Shown: positions 16,001-25,971, counted from the stretch's first letter. The stretch: 45,441 bases of DNA from Planctomycetota bacterium (GCA_021819825.1 JAKAEZ010000018.1:1-45441), one strand, 5' to 3'. Notes: generated from the sequence alone by a model not told the origin. Numbers and translations: made by a program.

Positions 16001-19000
16001 ACCGCTCCGGGTGCGGCGGAGGTCGCGGCAGCGATGGCATTGGCGATGGTGGTTGCTCCGCCGTTGAAGGTAAGCGTGGCCAAGGTGTTGCCAAGGTTAT
16101 CCAGTGAGTGGACGGTAATGCTGGGGTAGGCATTGTTGGCGCTGGTGACCACCTGTCCGGAACTGTTAAGTGTCAGGCCGGTTTCCGTGGCGATCAGGCG
16201 GTCTTCAAAATCGTAGCTAAGCACGCTGACTTGTTGTGTGCCGGCGGTACTTCCGGCGGGATATTGGATTACTTCGGTAACGTTGGAATCACCGACACCG
16301 CCGTTGTCATACACATACGAAGTGACTTCGGTCATGTTGTTGCCGGTACCGGCGTTGGAGCCGACAAAATAAGTGGGTGTGCCGGAGGCATTGCTTACCG
16401 CATCATTGGTTCCCACCCAGACACTTACGGCACGACCCAGATTGTCATAAACGGTATCGGTAATCGTCCCGTTGGCGTCAATGACCTGGTATTGCCGCCC
16501 ATCGGCATCGTAACCGTAATAGGTGGCGTAGTAGTTGCCGTTGGGAGCCTGGCCGGAAAGTTGATTGGTTATTTGCGTGCCGCTGTAGGGATCATTGGGC
16601 GAGGTTCCCAAGTAGACAGAATTATTAATCGTGGCATAAGCATCGGACTCTACCTGCTGGCCACCGGCGTTATACAGGCTGCGCGTCAGCGATTGGATGG
16701 TGAATTGCGGACTGGAACTGCTGCCATTGCCGATGAGATTAAGGACGTTATCCGGGCCGGTGGTAGCGGCATTGCCTTGGATGAAGCTGGGCAATATTGG
16801 AATAACCGCCTGACCGATGCCACCACCCGTATAGCTGATCGGCGTATTGGCGCTGAACGTAATGGCTTCGTTGTAGGAACCCTCAAGGGTCTGGCCATTG
16901 GCGGAGTAGCTATAGGGAATTTCCGTGCGGGTCATGGTAATCGGTCCGGTGGTGGTCAGGGTGTTGTTTGATGTATCCAATACCACACCGGAAAGCGTGA
17001 ACATGGCATCTGCGGCGTCATCATAGACATAGAGTGTGACGTTGCCGCTGGGGGAAATCTGTTCGATGGTCCGACCCAAGGCATCGACATAATCGGTGGT
17101 GGTTAAATTCAATCCGCCACCGGTGGGTGTAACCCAGCCGCTGGGCAGTTCCGGCACACCATATTGGTTGTAGCCATCGGAGCCGAAGGTCAGCGTTCCG
17201 CCCGGATACGTTCCGGTGTAATTGGCCAGATCGGAAAGATTGGCGGTGTTGACATCTTGCACGCTCTGAACGATCGCACCGGTGGCATTGTCATAAGCGG
17301 TATAGCTGATGGTGCCGTTGGCGGCCATGGTCCACACTACTTGGCCAAACTGGTTGTACACAGTTTGGGTGGTAGAGGCGATTCCGGAGCCGTTTTGGAC
17401 GGCGGAGACCACAGGATTATTGGTGGTTTGGTCTTCAATCTGATTCGTGACTTGGCCACTGGAATTCGTTTGCCATGAATAACTGTACGTGGTGGTTTCG
17501 GGAGTTGAGCCGCCGTTGGCGGAGCTTTGATACTGCGTATAGGAGGCTTCAGGATAGATTGTATTACCGCTGGAATCCACATGCTGGATGTAGGTGTACG
17601 AGTCCTGCTCAACGGGTGTGCCATCAGCGCCTTGCTGCACATAGTCCGCTTCGATGTTACCGGCTACACCACCCGGCGTGGTCGCGGTGGCTGTGGTCGA
17701 GGCATAGTAGGCCGTGCTGTCAATCAAACCCTGATTACTGTATACCAATCCTTCGGCGATACCTAGATCGGAATATTGCTGCAAGGCCGTTTCAATGGCC
17801 GATACCGTGGTGGCACCATCGAGAATTGAGGCGTTGAGATTGATCGCCGACGGGTTAATGGTCTCCAGCGTCTTTCCTTGACTGTTAAAGTTGTAGGCGG
17901 TAATCCAAACGTCACCATTAAGCGATGGATTGCCGACATCAACGGGATCGACGGTCATGGAGAGCATGACATCCCCATTGACGTTGGTGTACACAACATT
18001 CTCGCTGCCATCCTGCATTGTCACGGTGGTACGCATGAACCAGGTGTTATAATTATCACCAGCGGCCGAATTTGGATTCAAGTAGTAACTGAGACTCTGT
18101 GTGCCCAGGCCGCCGGTGGCCGCCGCCCCGCCCTGTGCGAAGGTTTCCAGCGTCGCCTCATGGTCGGCATCGTACTGAAAATAATTATTGGCATAGGGTG
18201 CCACCTGCGCTGCGGTGGCGGAGAACGGATCGGAGAATGCCGCGGAGAGCCGCTGGAAGCTGGTGGTGTTAAATACGTACTGTAAGCCTCCGACATACCC
18301 AATTGGCGTCCCGCCGGAATTCAGCATGTCGCCGGGGGTATAGTAGCGATAGTAAGATTCCTGCAGGACGTTGCCGGTACCGTCTTCAATGGAAACCGTC
18401 TGCAAATCACCGGCGTTACCATATTGCATATTCCCGCTGTAGCTACCGTCATAATAGGTCAGGGCCATTTGGCGGTAAATGGTGGAGGACGTTTGCCCGG
18501 CGCGTTGGAGCGATTGCGTAATAAGTGATACCTTACCCGCATTAATCCCGCTGGTAATGTAAGTGTAGTTATACGTCTCAACATCGCCGGCGGCATCGGT
18601 CTGGGTCACGCTGGATATTTGTCCGGATGAGGTGTAACTGAACGTCACCGTATTGCCGGTCGCATCCGTCATGGAAATTAACTGCCCCTGCAGATCGACG
18701 GGGGTGGAATTGCTGAAATCATAATACTGCAGCGTGGTGCCAATATCCGTAGCTAGAGTGTATGTACCGTTGTCGTTGTGGATCAAGGTGTTGGTGGACA
18801 CGGCTTGAGCCTGATACTGCCCCGTAGCCGTGTTGAAGTTAAATACATCTTGGTTGTAGGCACTGTTGACCAGCATAATATTGGGATTTGCGCTGGTGCC
18901 ACCGCCAAGATATTCCAAATATCCCTGATTTTGGCTCGACCAGCCGTTGCCGTAGGCCGTATTCGGAGTAAAGACGGTCATACTGGTCCAATTGAGGTTG

Positions 19001-22000
19001 ACACCCCAATTGCCATCAAAGCCCGAGGAGGAAAGGCCCGGCGAGGTGATCTGAGGCGATCCATTATAGTAGCTTATCGGATTAGAAGTTCCTGCCGCAG
19101 GCGCACCGTATGGAGCGGGGCATTGACAGGGTGTGTAAGGAGGGTTCGTCGGCCCATTGTTGGTGTTATTCAAGGTAGGGACGTAGTGGCGGCCCGGCCC
19201 GCATTGTGGCTGCGGAGCCAATACTCCTCCTGTAACATAGCTGCCCGGATCTTGAGCATAGGGCAATGAAATGGCATTCGAGGAGGCACTGGTTGCCAAT
19301 AGTCCGTCCACCGCTTGCAGATACGCCCCCGCAGCCGAGCCGGCGGCGATGGTGCCGGTGTTATATTCACTGGTCGGGATGCTCTGGCCCGAAGAAGTCA
19401 ATAGATCGCCGACCTGATAGAGGCCGAAGGCTTCGGTCGTTGTGCCCAACGTACCGCCTTGGTAGCCCGCGGCGTAATCGTCCGGCTCATTGACATTGGT
19501 AATAACCGCACTGGAGTCATAGACCCAGGTCGCACCCGACGCGGAGGTCTCTTGAACCTTGAAATAATAGGTCGTGTTCGGAGAGAGCCCCTCCACCACA
19601 TCATAATTACCCCTGGGTAGTACGGTACCGATGGTGGTAAAATTTACACCGTTTGTGGACTGTGAAATAGTATACGTGTCGCCGGATGTCATGGGCAGGC
19701 CATACCAGCCGAATACAACTTCTGTGGGCGAGATAGCCATAGCTGAACCCACAAAGGTCTGGGCCGTTCCAGCCACCGCGAAGGATCCCAAATCCACCAC
19801 TTGCACCGTGCCGTTATTGACAAACGCCACACCCGTCTCCACAACAATGCCCTCGTTGCTTCCGGTGGCGGGAGAATTGGATTGGTTGAGCAGTATCGAG
19901 CCGTTATTGACCAGCGTAGCGCTGCTGCCGGAGGTGGTTTCAATCAAAGCTCCGCCTTGAACGGTGACACCGGAAGCAAGTGTCAACGTCACACCGTTGC
20001 CCAGCGAAAAGATGGCCGTGGATTCATCCCCCCATGAAATAGAACCCCACTGCTCCAGATTCAGCACGCCGCTGGAACCGGTGCCAATGCTGATACTGGA
20101 AGGAATGTTGAACACGATGTACTGCTCGTAGGTGTTCGCCGGTGAAATCACACTAAGCGTGCCGTCAATGTTTAACGCATTGAGCGTATAGCTGCCGCCG
20201 GTTATTTCGGCGATTCCGGTGCCGCTGGTCATGAACGTTGTGCCGGAATTAAAAGTGTAGCTGCCGCCCACAAAATCAACCGTGCCGCCATCGGCGTTAA
20301 ACACCGTGGATTCAACGCCGCTGCCACTGTTGGCCTGCAACGTCATTCCCACCGGGACATCGACCGTACCACCGATGATCGAGCCTCCGATTAAAACCAG
20401 TGTCGGCCCGGTGGTAGCGGCGGTCAAGGTTAACGTATTGCCCGTATTGTTGAGCGTACCGGAAAGTTCCACCTGACCGCTGGTGTAATGAAGGGTGCCC
20501 ATCGCACCGGTGGAAACATTGCCGCCCAAGTTGAGGGTGCCGCCGTCAATATTGATTGTGCTGCCGGTATTGCTCCATGCGCCGGTGAACGATATAGTTC
20601 CGTTATCGATGTCCAGTGTGACCCCGTTCGCCACCGTTACGCCTTCCAGCGTCACGCCGGAAGAATTACTGACTGCGGTCATGGCGATCACATCCCCGCT
20701 TAGGCCTATGGTTCCCCCGGTGATTGTCCCACCAGCCATCGTCCAGTTATTAAGCGTGGAGGCCGAAAGTGTGTTGTCGGTATTGTCAAGCGTCCCGCTA
20801 AGTTCCACCTGGCCACTGGAATAATTCAGCGTGCCTAATGCAGCGACGGTAAAGGTACCTCCCAAGTTCAGAGTACCGCCGGCAGTCTCGATGGTACCCG
20901 CGTTGTTCCAAGCGTTTTCCAGAGCAACTGTGCCTCCATTGACGGCTATCGTCCCATCGTTAATCCAGTTGGCCGTTGAACTGCTCTCCAAGGCTACGGC
21001 ACCGCTGTTAATACCAAGCGTTGAGCCCGATGCGACTGTGATACCTTCCAGCGTTGCGTTGTTGATCGCCAAATCAACCGATCCCGCTATTGTCAGGTTC
21101 TGTAATGTCAGCACGGAACCGGTCAAATCAACGCTTCCCGTGCCAGCGTCAATCGTTCCTCCTGTGATCGTCCCACCATCCATATTCCAAGTATTAAGCA
21201 TCGGCGCGGAGAGCGTACTATCTATGTTGTTCAGCGTACCTTGTAAATTGACCTGGCCACCGGAGTTGATAATCGTACCGAATCCTGCTGTGGCGAAATT
21301 CCCTCGGAGATTAAGTACACCGCCTTGGACATCCATCGCGCCGCCAACAACGCTCCATGAACCATTAGTCCCATTCCCCATGGTTACTGTGGCACCCGAA
21401 CCGATTGCCACATTGTCACTAACGATCGTGGTCGCACCGTCTAAATTGAGGCTTTGGCCGGAAGTCAGGCTTAATCCCTGATCAAGGGTCACGCCGTTGA
21501 AAGTCGCACCATACGCCTGCAAGACACCGCCGGTTGTAAGTGACAGCGAGGTACTGGTGACGGAATTCTCAAATACGATTGTATTGTCCGCCGCCGCGTT
21601 TATACTACCGGGGCCACTGACATTTATTCCGTTATCGAACGTTAAGGTTGAACCGGAATTGGCACTATCGGCATTTAGTTGCCCGGCGGCGTAGGAGCCG
21701 CTGGCCGGTGCCAGAACAATCTGACCATTACCCGATACAGTCTGGGAGTTGCCAGTGCTATCCACAAAATCAATCACGCCGCCAGCGTCGACCGTGATCG
21801 TTGCGCCTGATTGAAGTGCTAGTCCATTTTCGACGTAAAGCGTTGAGCCGGTGAACACTGTGACATTGGAACTTATGGTGGCCCCGTTGAGGGTATAGCC
21901 CATGCTGAAATGACTGAAACTCGCGGTTCCAGCCGAGCCATCCGTGCCGGCGACAGCGACCAGGCCCGCGAGATTGGTGCTATTTGAAAACGACAGGGTC

Positions 22001-25000
22001 TGGGAACTTCCCACCTGCACCCAAGTCGTGCCATTGGTGCTGTAATAAGCGCTATAACTGCTTCCCTGCCGCTGGATTTGCACCCACACCGGGGTCGATA
22101 TTCCAGTTACTTCGGTGGAACTCATCGACCCACCATCGCTGGGCCGCCACTGAAAACTCACGCCTCCGGAGTTCACCAAAACATCGGCAAAGGCAGCACT
22201 GGCATTCATTGAATCACGCAGCATGATGCCTTCGGACGCGGTTGAGTCGGTATTACCACCGATCTCGGCCGTAATTTGGCCGTTGCCCGAAAAGTTCTGG
22301 CTGACATAATTGAACTGGTCACTGCTGGTTCCGATACCGGTACCGGCCCCGTTGAGCGTCCATGCATTTGAACCAGCGCTGTACGTTGCAACACCCGTCT
22401 GACTGCTTGTGCCGATTCCCTGCGCTGAAAACGCCACGAACGGATTGCCCGTGGCGCTGGCACCGTTTTCAAACAGCAAATTGGCTCCAATAGCCATGGA
22501 CACCGTACCGCTGTTGGCCAGAACAATAGCCCCTTCAATGTCGGTGGTGCCGCTTCCGGATGTGGTTTCCAAGGTGCCGAGGTTATTGATCTGCAGCGTT
22601 CCAGGACTCTGCGTGTTGAAGGTTCCGGCAGCACCAAAAGCAAAAATACCATCCGCCTGATTGTTAATGGTGGCCGTCCCATTAATATAGAGTGTGCCGG
22701 TAGCGGCGTAGGAGAGAGTTCCATCGTTAGTCAGTGTCGCATTGCCAAGATATAGCGTGTAAGGGCCGGTCAATGTTACAACCGCACCGCTGTCAATAGT
22801 CCAGTTGGTATTGATACTCACATTGCTTAGCGTTACGAGGGCCCCGGCTGTAACCGCCACTCCGTTAGTGCCGCCACTCCAGGTATCGGTGCCGGAGAGA
22901 TTCACCGAGCCCGTGCCGTTGATCGTGCCGCTGCTGAAGTTCAGAGCGTTAATGGTTAATATCCCATTGGTCGTCAGTGTGGCACCGGTTAGATCAATCT
23001 GACCACTGCCGGTGGCACTGATGGTCGTATTGCCATTGAGCGTGAAAGTCTCATTGTTGAAGTCCAGTATCCCACCGGCGGCGGTGAAGGCAGTCCCGCT
23101 GGTGTTGGCATTGGAACCCCCGGCATTGAGTTCCAACGTGCCGGCGTCCACCACCACCGTGCCGGTGGAGGCGTTGACCAACGCCACCCCGGAGGTGCTG
23201 TAGGAACCCAACGTGCTGGTGCCCGTATTGACCGTCTTCTCCAGGATGCCGGCATTGTTGAACTTCAGCGATGTCACGTCCTGGGCATTGAAATTCCCGG
23301 TGTTCTGGATGTCAAACGTACCGCTGGTTTCATTGTTGATCGCCGCGTTATCGTAGAGATAAAAGGTGCCATTGCTGGTCATGTCCACCGTGCCGGCGTT
23401 ATCCAACGCCGCGCCACTGATACCCGTATTGCCCAGATAGACCGTACTGGTAATATTGAGCACCGCACCGCTGGCGACCGTTACAATCCCGTCATTGGTT
23501 CCCCCGCTCCAGGTGTTGCCGGTGCCGGAGAGATTCACCGAACCTGTGCCGTTGATCGTGCCACTGCTGAAGTTCAGAGCGTTAATGGTTAATATCCCAT
23601 TGGTCGTCAGTGTGGCACCGGTTAGATCAATCTGACCACTGCCGGTGGCACTGATGGTCGTATTGCCATTGAGCGCGAAGGTCTCACCGCTGAAGTTCAG
23701 TATCCCACCGGCGACGGTGAATGCGGTCCCACTGGTGTTGGCATTGGAACCCCCGGCATTGAGTTCCAACGTGCCGGCGTCCACCACCACCGTGCCGGTG
23801 GAGGCGTTGACCAACGCCACCCCGGAGGTGCTGTAGGAACCCAACGTGCTGGTGCCCGTATTGACCGTCTTCTCCAGGATGCCGGCATTGTTGAACTTCA
23901 GCGATGTCACGTCCTGGGCATTGAAATTCCCGGTGTTCTGGATGTCAAACGTACCGCTGGTTTCATTGTTGATCGCCGCGTTATCGTAGAGATAAAAGGT
24001 GCCATTGCTGGTCATGTCCACCGTGCCGGCGTTATCCAACGCCGCGCCACTGATACCCGTATTGCCCAGATAGACCGTACTGGTAATATTGAGCACCGCA
24101 CCGCTGGCGACCGTTACAATCCCGTCATTGGTTCCCCCGCTCCAGGTGTTGCCGGTGCCGGAGAGATTCACCGAACCTGTGCCGTTGATCGTGCCACTGC
24201 TGAAGTTCAGAGCGTTGGCACTTACTGCGGCATCCGCTGTCAGCGTTGCGCCACTAAGTTCAATGGAACCGTAAGTACCCGAAGCCTGAAGGGAACTCCC
24301 TGCGCCGAGAGTATTGGTGCCGCCGCTAAAATCGATAATGCCACCGTCGGCATTGAACGCGGCGTAACTTTGAACGTTGGAACTTATGGTAAACGTATTG
24401 GATGTACCATTTGATCCGTTGGTTCCGGCGGTGATCCCGCCATAATTCGTCAATGTGCCTGAACCGCTGATAGTGGCGTCGCCACCTGCGGAAGTGATGC
24501 TTCCATAATCAATTAAACTCCCGGCAACCGTGATACTCGGCGACCCGCCAAAACCGTAGCCGCCATAGCCGGCACTGCCCATGGTGATTGCGACCCCGCT
24601 ATCAACCGTGATGGAACTGGTGGAACTGCTTACGGTCAGTGACCCGGAACTGCCCGTGGTGGGATTGGTAAGTTGGATCGTACCACTTCCGCTTACGCTT
24701 TGGCTGGCGCTTTGGCCGTTGACAAACGCCAGAGTGCCGGAGTACCCGGCGAATGACAGAACCGCTCCATGGGTAAAGCTTAAGCCATCGGCAACATCCA
24801 GTGTCGCTCCATTTCCGTAGCCACCTCCACCAATCGAAACATTGTTGGCCAATGTTACCGCGTCGAATACTGTGGCCGAACCATAAGAGCCATCGGCCTG
24901 AAGATAGCCGCCGGATGACGAGATTGTGGCGTTAGTTACCGTGTCATCGAAAGCAATCGTGTTACCGCTGGCGGCGGTGATGCTATTGGGGGCGGTGCTG

Positions 25001-25830
25001 GTTCCCAACCCGGTTATATTCACGCCGTTATCAAAGGTCACTTGAGAGCCGGAGTTGGCACCACTGGCATTGATTTGCCCCGCAGCGTAACTGCCGCTGG
25101 CGGCGTCCAGTACAATACTGCCGCTACCGGAAACGGTCTGGGTGTTGCTGGTGCCGTCGATGAAGTTCAGCGTGCCGCCGGCATCGACGGTGATGGTGGT
25201 GCCGCTTCCCAATGTCAGGCTGTCGGCGATGTCGAGGGTGGAATTTGTGGAAATCGTCAGATTGGAATTCAGTGTCGCTGCGTCCAGCGTGGTGGTGGAA
25301 CCGGCAGCGGTCTGGATTACCCCGCCGCTGGCGGTGGACAGAGTTGTGTCCGCCAGCGTTCCACCATCGAGCGTGAAGGTTGTGCCTGTGATTGCAGTGG
25401 AACCGGTGACAGCCAGCGTGCCGCCGGTGATTTCCAGAGGGCTTGAAGCCTGCACCGCTGCCACGGTGGAACTGCCGGTGCTGTACGTAACCTGTGCGCC
25501 AGGATTGAGATTGGCAATGATCGCCGTGTCGCCACTGGCGGGTACCGTGCCGGTACTCCAGTTAGCCCCGACACTCCAATCGCCCCCGGAGACTGCAATC
25601 CAACTCACGTTGGATAACATAATTCGCGGCTCAAGCTGTTCGAGCATCGGCCCGTGCCGTTCGGGCTGGCGAAGCCGCCGGTTGAGGCGCACCTCGCGCA
25701 GTGTCGAAAGCACGGCATCCGGCCGCAACTGGCGGATGCTGTGGGTCAGCCACGGCAAATACCCCCGGTGAACGCCAGCCAAAAATTTACGCACAGTTTT
25801 CCCGCGCCGTTTCGCTTTAGCCTGAACCAT
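13096..25830 (-). CDS. Giant LEPR-xLL / beta-helix / FN3 / RHS-repeat exoprotein (4,244 aa)
   Basis: ATG 25830 is preferred over the TTG at 25839 because AGGAAAGG lies about 9 nt upstream. Residues 1-60 are basic, followed by LEQLEPRIMLS (63-73), the LEPR-xLL segment of planctomycete giant exported proteins. Residues about 75-2020 are Gly/Ser/Thr/Asn-rich repeats (SGTINGTGSVNLSG, NNAGTL) typical of beta-helical passenger domains. They include a 211-residue tandem duplication and, at about 1145-1320, a non-repetitive beta-sandwich like enolase-regulation/LamG domains (FNYVSQNFSGNGQITAEIGG, WVQIQRQGSSYSAYYSTNG). An FN3 domain lies at about 2025-2115. From about 2260 to 4090 come RHS/YD repeats, then the RHS core (DPITGLYHFDHREYSATLG, RFISQDPLHY, NPVGNVDPWG). 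The last 84 residues are a Pro-linker and a Gly-rich tip ending VVSW. RHS proteins form shells around C-terminal effectors or act as adhesins. Few Cys are present. P1 follows 29 nt downstream. Confidence 0.92.
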   Translation of the reverse strand: MVQAKAKRRGKTVRKFLAGVHRGYLPWLTHSIRQLRPDAVLSTLREVRLNRRLRQPERHGPMLEQLEPRIMLSNVSWIAVSGGDWSVGANWSTGTVPASGDTAIIANLNPGAQVTYSTGSSTVAAVQASSPLEITGGTLAVTGSTAITGTTFTLDGGTLADTTLSTASGGVIQTAAGSTTTLDAATLNSNLTISTNSTLDIADSLTLGSGTTITVDAGGTLNFIDGTSNTQTVSGSGSIVLDAASGSYAAGQINASGANSGSQVTFDNGVNITGLGTSTAPNSITAASGNTIAFDDTVTNATISSSGGYLQADGSYGSATVFDAVTLANNVSIGGGGYGNGATLDVADGLSFTHGAVLSFAGYSGTLAFVNGQSASQSVSGSGTIQLTNPTTGSSGSLTVSSSTSSITVDSGVAITMGSAGYGGYGFGGSPSITVAGSLIDYGSITSAGGDATISGSGTLTNYGGITAGTNGSNGTSNTFTISSNVQSYAAFNADGGIIDFSGGTNTLGAGSSLQASGTYGSIELSGATLTADAAVSANALNFSSGTINGTGSVNLSGTGNTWSGGTNDGIVTVASGAVLNITSTVYLGNTGISGAALDNAGTVDMTSNGTFYLYDNAAINNETSGTFDIQNTGNFNAQDVTSLKFNNAGILEKTVNTGTSTLGSYSTSGVALVNASTGTVVVDAGTLELNAGGSNANTSGTAFTVAGGILNFSGETFALNGNTTISATGSGQIDLTGATLTTNGILTINALNFSSGTINGTGSVNLSGTGNTWSGGTNDGIVTVASGAVLNITSTVYLGNTGISGAALDNAGTVDMTSNGTFYLYDNAAINNETSGTFDIQNTGNFNAQDVTSLKFNNAGILEKTVNTGTSTLGSYSTSGVALVNASTGTVVVDAGTLELNAGGSNANTSGTAFTAAGGILDFNNETFTLNGNTTISATGSGQIDLTGATLTTNGILTINALNFSSGTINGTGSVNLSGTDTWSGGTNGVAVTAGALVTLSNVSINTNWTIDSGAVVTLTGPYTLYLGNATLTNDGTLSYAATGTLYINGTATINNQADGIFAFGAAGTFNTQSPGTLQINNLGTLETTSGSGTTDIEGAIVLANSGTVSMAIGANLLFENGASATGNPFVAFSAQGIGTSSQTGVATYSAGSNAWTLNGAGTGIGTSSDQFNYVSQNFSGNGQITAEIGGNTDSTASEGIMLRDSMNASAAFADVLVNSGGVSFQWRPSDGGSMSSTEVTGISTPVWVQIQRQGSSYSAYYSTNGTTWVQVGSSQTLSFSNSTNLAGLVAVAGTDGSAGTASFSHFSMGYTLNGATISSNVTVFTGSTLYVENGLALQSGATITVDAGGVIDFVDSTGNSQTVSGNGQIVLAPASGSYAAGQLNADSANSGSTLTFDNGINVSGPGSINAAADNTIVFENSVTSTSLSLTTGGVLQAYGATFNGVTLDQGLSLTSGQSLNLDGATTIVSDNVAIGSGATVTMGNGTNGSWSVVGGAMDVQGGVLNLRGNFATAGFGTIINSGGQVNLQGTLNNIDSTLSAPMLNTWNMDGGTITGGTIDAGTGSVDLTGSVLTLQNLTIAGSVDLAINNATLEGITVASGSTLGINSGAVALESSSTANWINDGTIAVNGGTVALENAWNNAGTIETAGGTLNLGGTFTVAALGTLNYSSGQVELSGTLDNTDNTLSASTLNNWTMAGGTITGGTIGLSGDVIAMTAVSNSSGVTLEGVTVANGVTLDIDNGTISFTGAWSNTGSTINIDGGTLNLGGNVSTGAMGTLHYTSGQVELSGTLNNTGNTLTLTAATTGPTLVLIGGSIIGGTVDVPVGMTLQANSGSGVESTVFNADGGTVDFVGGSYTFNSGTTFMTSGTGIAEITGGSYTLNALNIDGTLSVISPANTYEQYIVFNIPSSISIGTGSSGVLNLEQWGSISWGDESTAIFSLGNGVTLTLASGVTVQGGALIETTSGSSATLVNNGSILLNQSNSPATGSNEGIVVETGVAFVNNGTVQVVDLGSFAVAGTAQTFVGSAMAISPTEVVFGWYGLPMTSGDTYTISQSTNGVNFTTIGTVLPRGNYDVVEGLSPNTTYYFKVQETSASGATWVYDSSAVITNVNEPDDYAAGYQGGTLGTTTEAFGLYQVGDLLTSSGQSIPTSEYNTGTIAAGSAAGAYLQAVDGLLATSASSNAISLPYAQDPGSYVTGGVLAPQPQCGPGRHYVPTLNNTNNGPTNPPYTPCQCPAPYGAPAAGTSNPISYYNGSPQITSPGLSSSGFDGNWGVNLNWTSMTVFTPNTAYGNGWSSQNQGYLEYLGGGTSANPNIMLVNSAYNQDVFNFNTATGQYQAQAVSTNTLIHNDNGTYTLATDIGTTLQYYDFSNSTPVDLQGQLISMTDATGNTVTFSYTSSGQISSVTQTDAAGDVETYNYTYITSGINAGKVSLITQSLQRAGQTSSTIYRQMALTYYDGSYSGNMQYGNAGDLQTVSIEDGTGNVLQESYYRYYTPGDMLNSGGTPIGYVGGLQYVFNTTSFQRLSAAFSDPFSATAAQVAPYANNYFQYDADHEATLETFAQGGAAATGGLGTQSLSYYLNPNSAAGDNYNTWFMRTTVTMQDGSENVVYTNVNGDVMLSMTVDPVDVGNPSLNGDVWITAYNFNSQGKTLETINPSAINLNASILDGATTVSAIETALQQYSDLGIAEGLVYSNQGLIDSTAYYASTTATATTPGGVAGNIEADYVQQGADGTPVEQDSYTYIQHVDSSGNTIYPEASYTQYQSSANGGSTPETTTYSYSWQTNSSGQVTNQIEDQTTNNPVVSAVQNGSGIASTTQTVYNQFGQVVWTMAANGTISYTAYDNATGAIVQSVQDVNTANLSDLANYTGTYPGGTLTFGSDGYNQYGVPELPSGWVTPTGGGLNLTTTDYVDALGRTIEQISPSGNVTLYVYDDAADAMFTLSGVVLDTSNNTLTTTGPITMTRTEIPYSYSANGQTLEGSYNEAITFSANTPISYTGGGIGQAVIPILPSFIQGNAATTGPDNVLNLIGNGSSSSPQFTIQSLTRSLYNAGGQQVESDAYATINNSVYLGTSPNDPYSGTQITNQLSGQAPNGNYYATYYGYDADGRQYQVIDANGTITDTVYDNLGRAVSVWVGTNDAVSNASGTPTYFVGSNAGTGNNMTEVTSYVYDNGGVGDSNVTEVIQYPAGSTAGTQQVSVLSYDFEDRLIATETGLTLNSSGQVVTSANNAYPSITVHSLDNLGNTLATLTFNGGATTIANAIAAATSAAPGAVLAGLVGYSTSEYDSQNRDYEDQTYSVDPATGTISTSALTSYTFYGPRGNVIESVAPTGQVTQNVYNGVGELIDTYITDGGAVNNGGATNLTYAAAGSVSNDVVVSQTAYGYDGDGNLIETVHAQRFNTDPILGTSAEGALFTDAVNADGSLTVTPASNSDSSLGARIYYSATYYDAADRQIATVNAGTNPVGANGAATPWTRPSSAPASVNDSKFTGDLITLTSYNAAGKVYETTDPMGNVAANFYNSLGETTETIAAYDPTVNGGNPTNDQNQTTLYTFDGIGDQTSMTAEDPSTGNQTTDYVYGVSGATGSSITSNDLLYQTVYPSNGLNDAVSQEYNALGQVIQTTDRNGNVHQYTYDTAGREISDTVTTLGAGVDGGVRRIDTAYNAQGLAYLYTSYADTAGTQIVNQVENIYNGLGQLAFQYQAVSGAVDVSTTPYVEYTYTSPSNGSRLASMVYPNGRTIDYNYSGTNLNAALDNAIGRLDSIVDGANSGDSGQVLEQYSYLGLSTIVARNHPQTGINLTYLGSAGSIGSGGDQYVGLDQFGRVVDQNWIDTSTGISVDNFTYSYDNNSNVTAENNLLDSAYSQTFTYDQLNRLASSTLGGSASQSWTLDAQGNWSSVTTNGTTQTETTNTQNQITSISGSTTPTYDNNGNMTTDQNGNTYVYNAWNQLVEVKNASGTVIAQYTYDARGYRVSETYPAGGNGVAAGTTKYLYYSNQEQVIEERWNGTANSNTQYQYVWSEKYVNAMVLRDTYSNGTLQANDRIYTTYNTNYDVTSLIGYNSTTQTWGVEERFTYSSYGTVTVLSSTWTAQSDAYSWQYMYQGGRQDPITGLYHFDHREYSATLGRFISQDPLHYINGANTYQFVMSNPVGNVDPWGNVAAPPTPPPSQIPPAPVHITGTGGVGDKGHGSASGSVVITFPLPPWLGPNYSLGCYIGGSGSYSFPHGHGFRPTGGSIGFVVSW
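22891..24216 (-). repeat. 633-bp tandem duplication inside the giant RHS gene
   Basis: Two adjacent 633-bp units (22891-23523 and 23524-24156), followed by a 60-bp third partial copy (24157-24216), are nearly identical at DNA level over long stretches. They keep frame because 633 bp encodes exactly 211 residues. Differences cluster in short patches (for example around 23040-23095 against 23673-23728). Confidence 0.9.
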
Positions 25831-25864
25831 GACACACAACCTTTCCTATCCTGCAGAAATATGA

Positions 25865-25888
25865 CCTGAATCCCTTGCGGGATTCAGG
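25865..25888 (-). promoter_or_regulatory. Perfect hairpin in the leader of the giant RHS gene
   Basis: A 10-bp perfect stem, CCTGAATCCC (25865-25874) with GGGATTCAGG (25879-25888), encloses a 4-nt loop. It lies 34-58 nt upstream of the start codon. There is no U-run directly after it in the transcribed direction, so a classical terminator is unlikely. A role in translation or RNA stability is possible. Confidence 0.6.
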
Positions 25889-25938
25889 AAAAGGCGTCGC
25901 ACTGATACCAGACTCTGATTCTCAGCCCCGGAAAAGCA

Positions 25939-25971
25939 CCATCGGTCGGAACTCGTTTCCCCGGTCGATGG
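25939..25971 (-). promoter_or_regulatory. Second inverted repeat in the leader of the giant RHS gene
   Basis: CCATCG (25939-25944) pairs with CGATGG (25966-25971). An inner GGAA/TTCC pairing extends the stem. It would sit near the 5' end of the transcript predicted from the promoter at 25986-26015. Confidence 0.45.

Noticed and set aside
13096-24216. CRISPR array or VNTR suggested by dense repeats
   Set aside because: Repeats are in-frame coding units of a beta-helical protein, 633 bp long, without short repeat-spacer structure.
13261-25771. Many long plus-strand ORFs opposite the giant RHS gene (for example 16108-16971 and 20831-21481)
   Set aside because: They are antisense shadows of a repetitive, codon-biased gene, with low-complexity products and no ribosome sites or family patterns.
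25865-25888. Hairpin read as a rho-independent terminator
   Set aside because: It lies between a promoter and the start codon it serves and has no following U-run in the transcribed direction.
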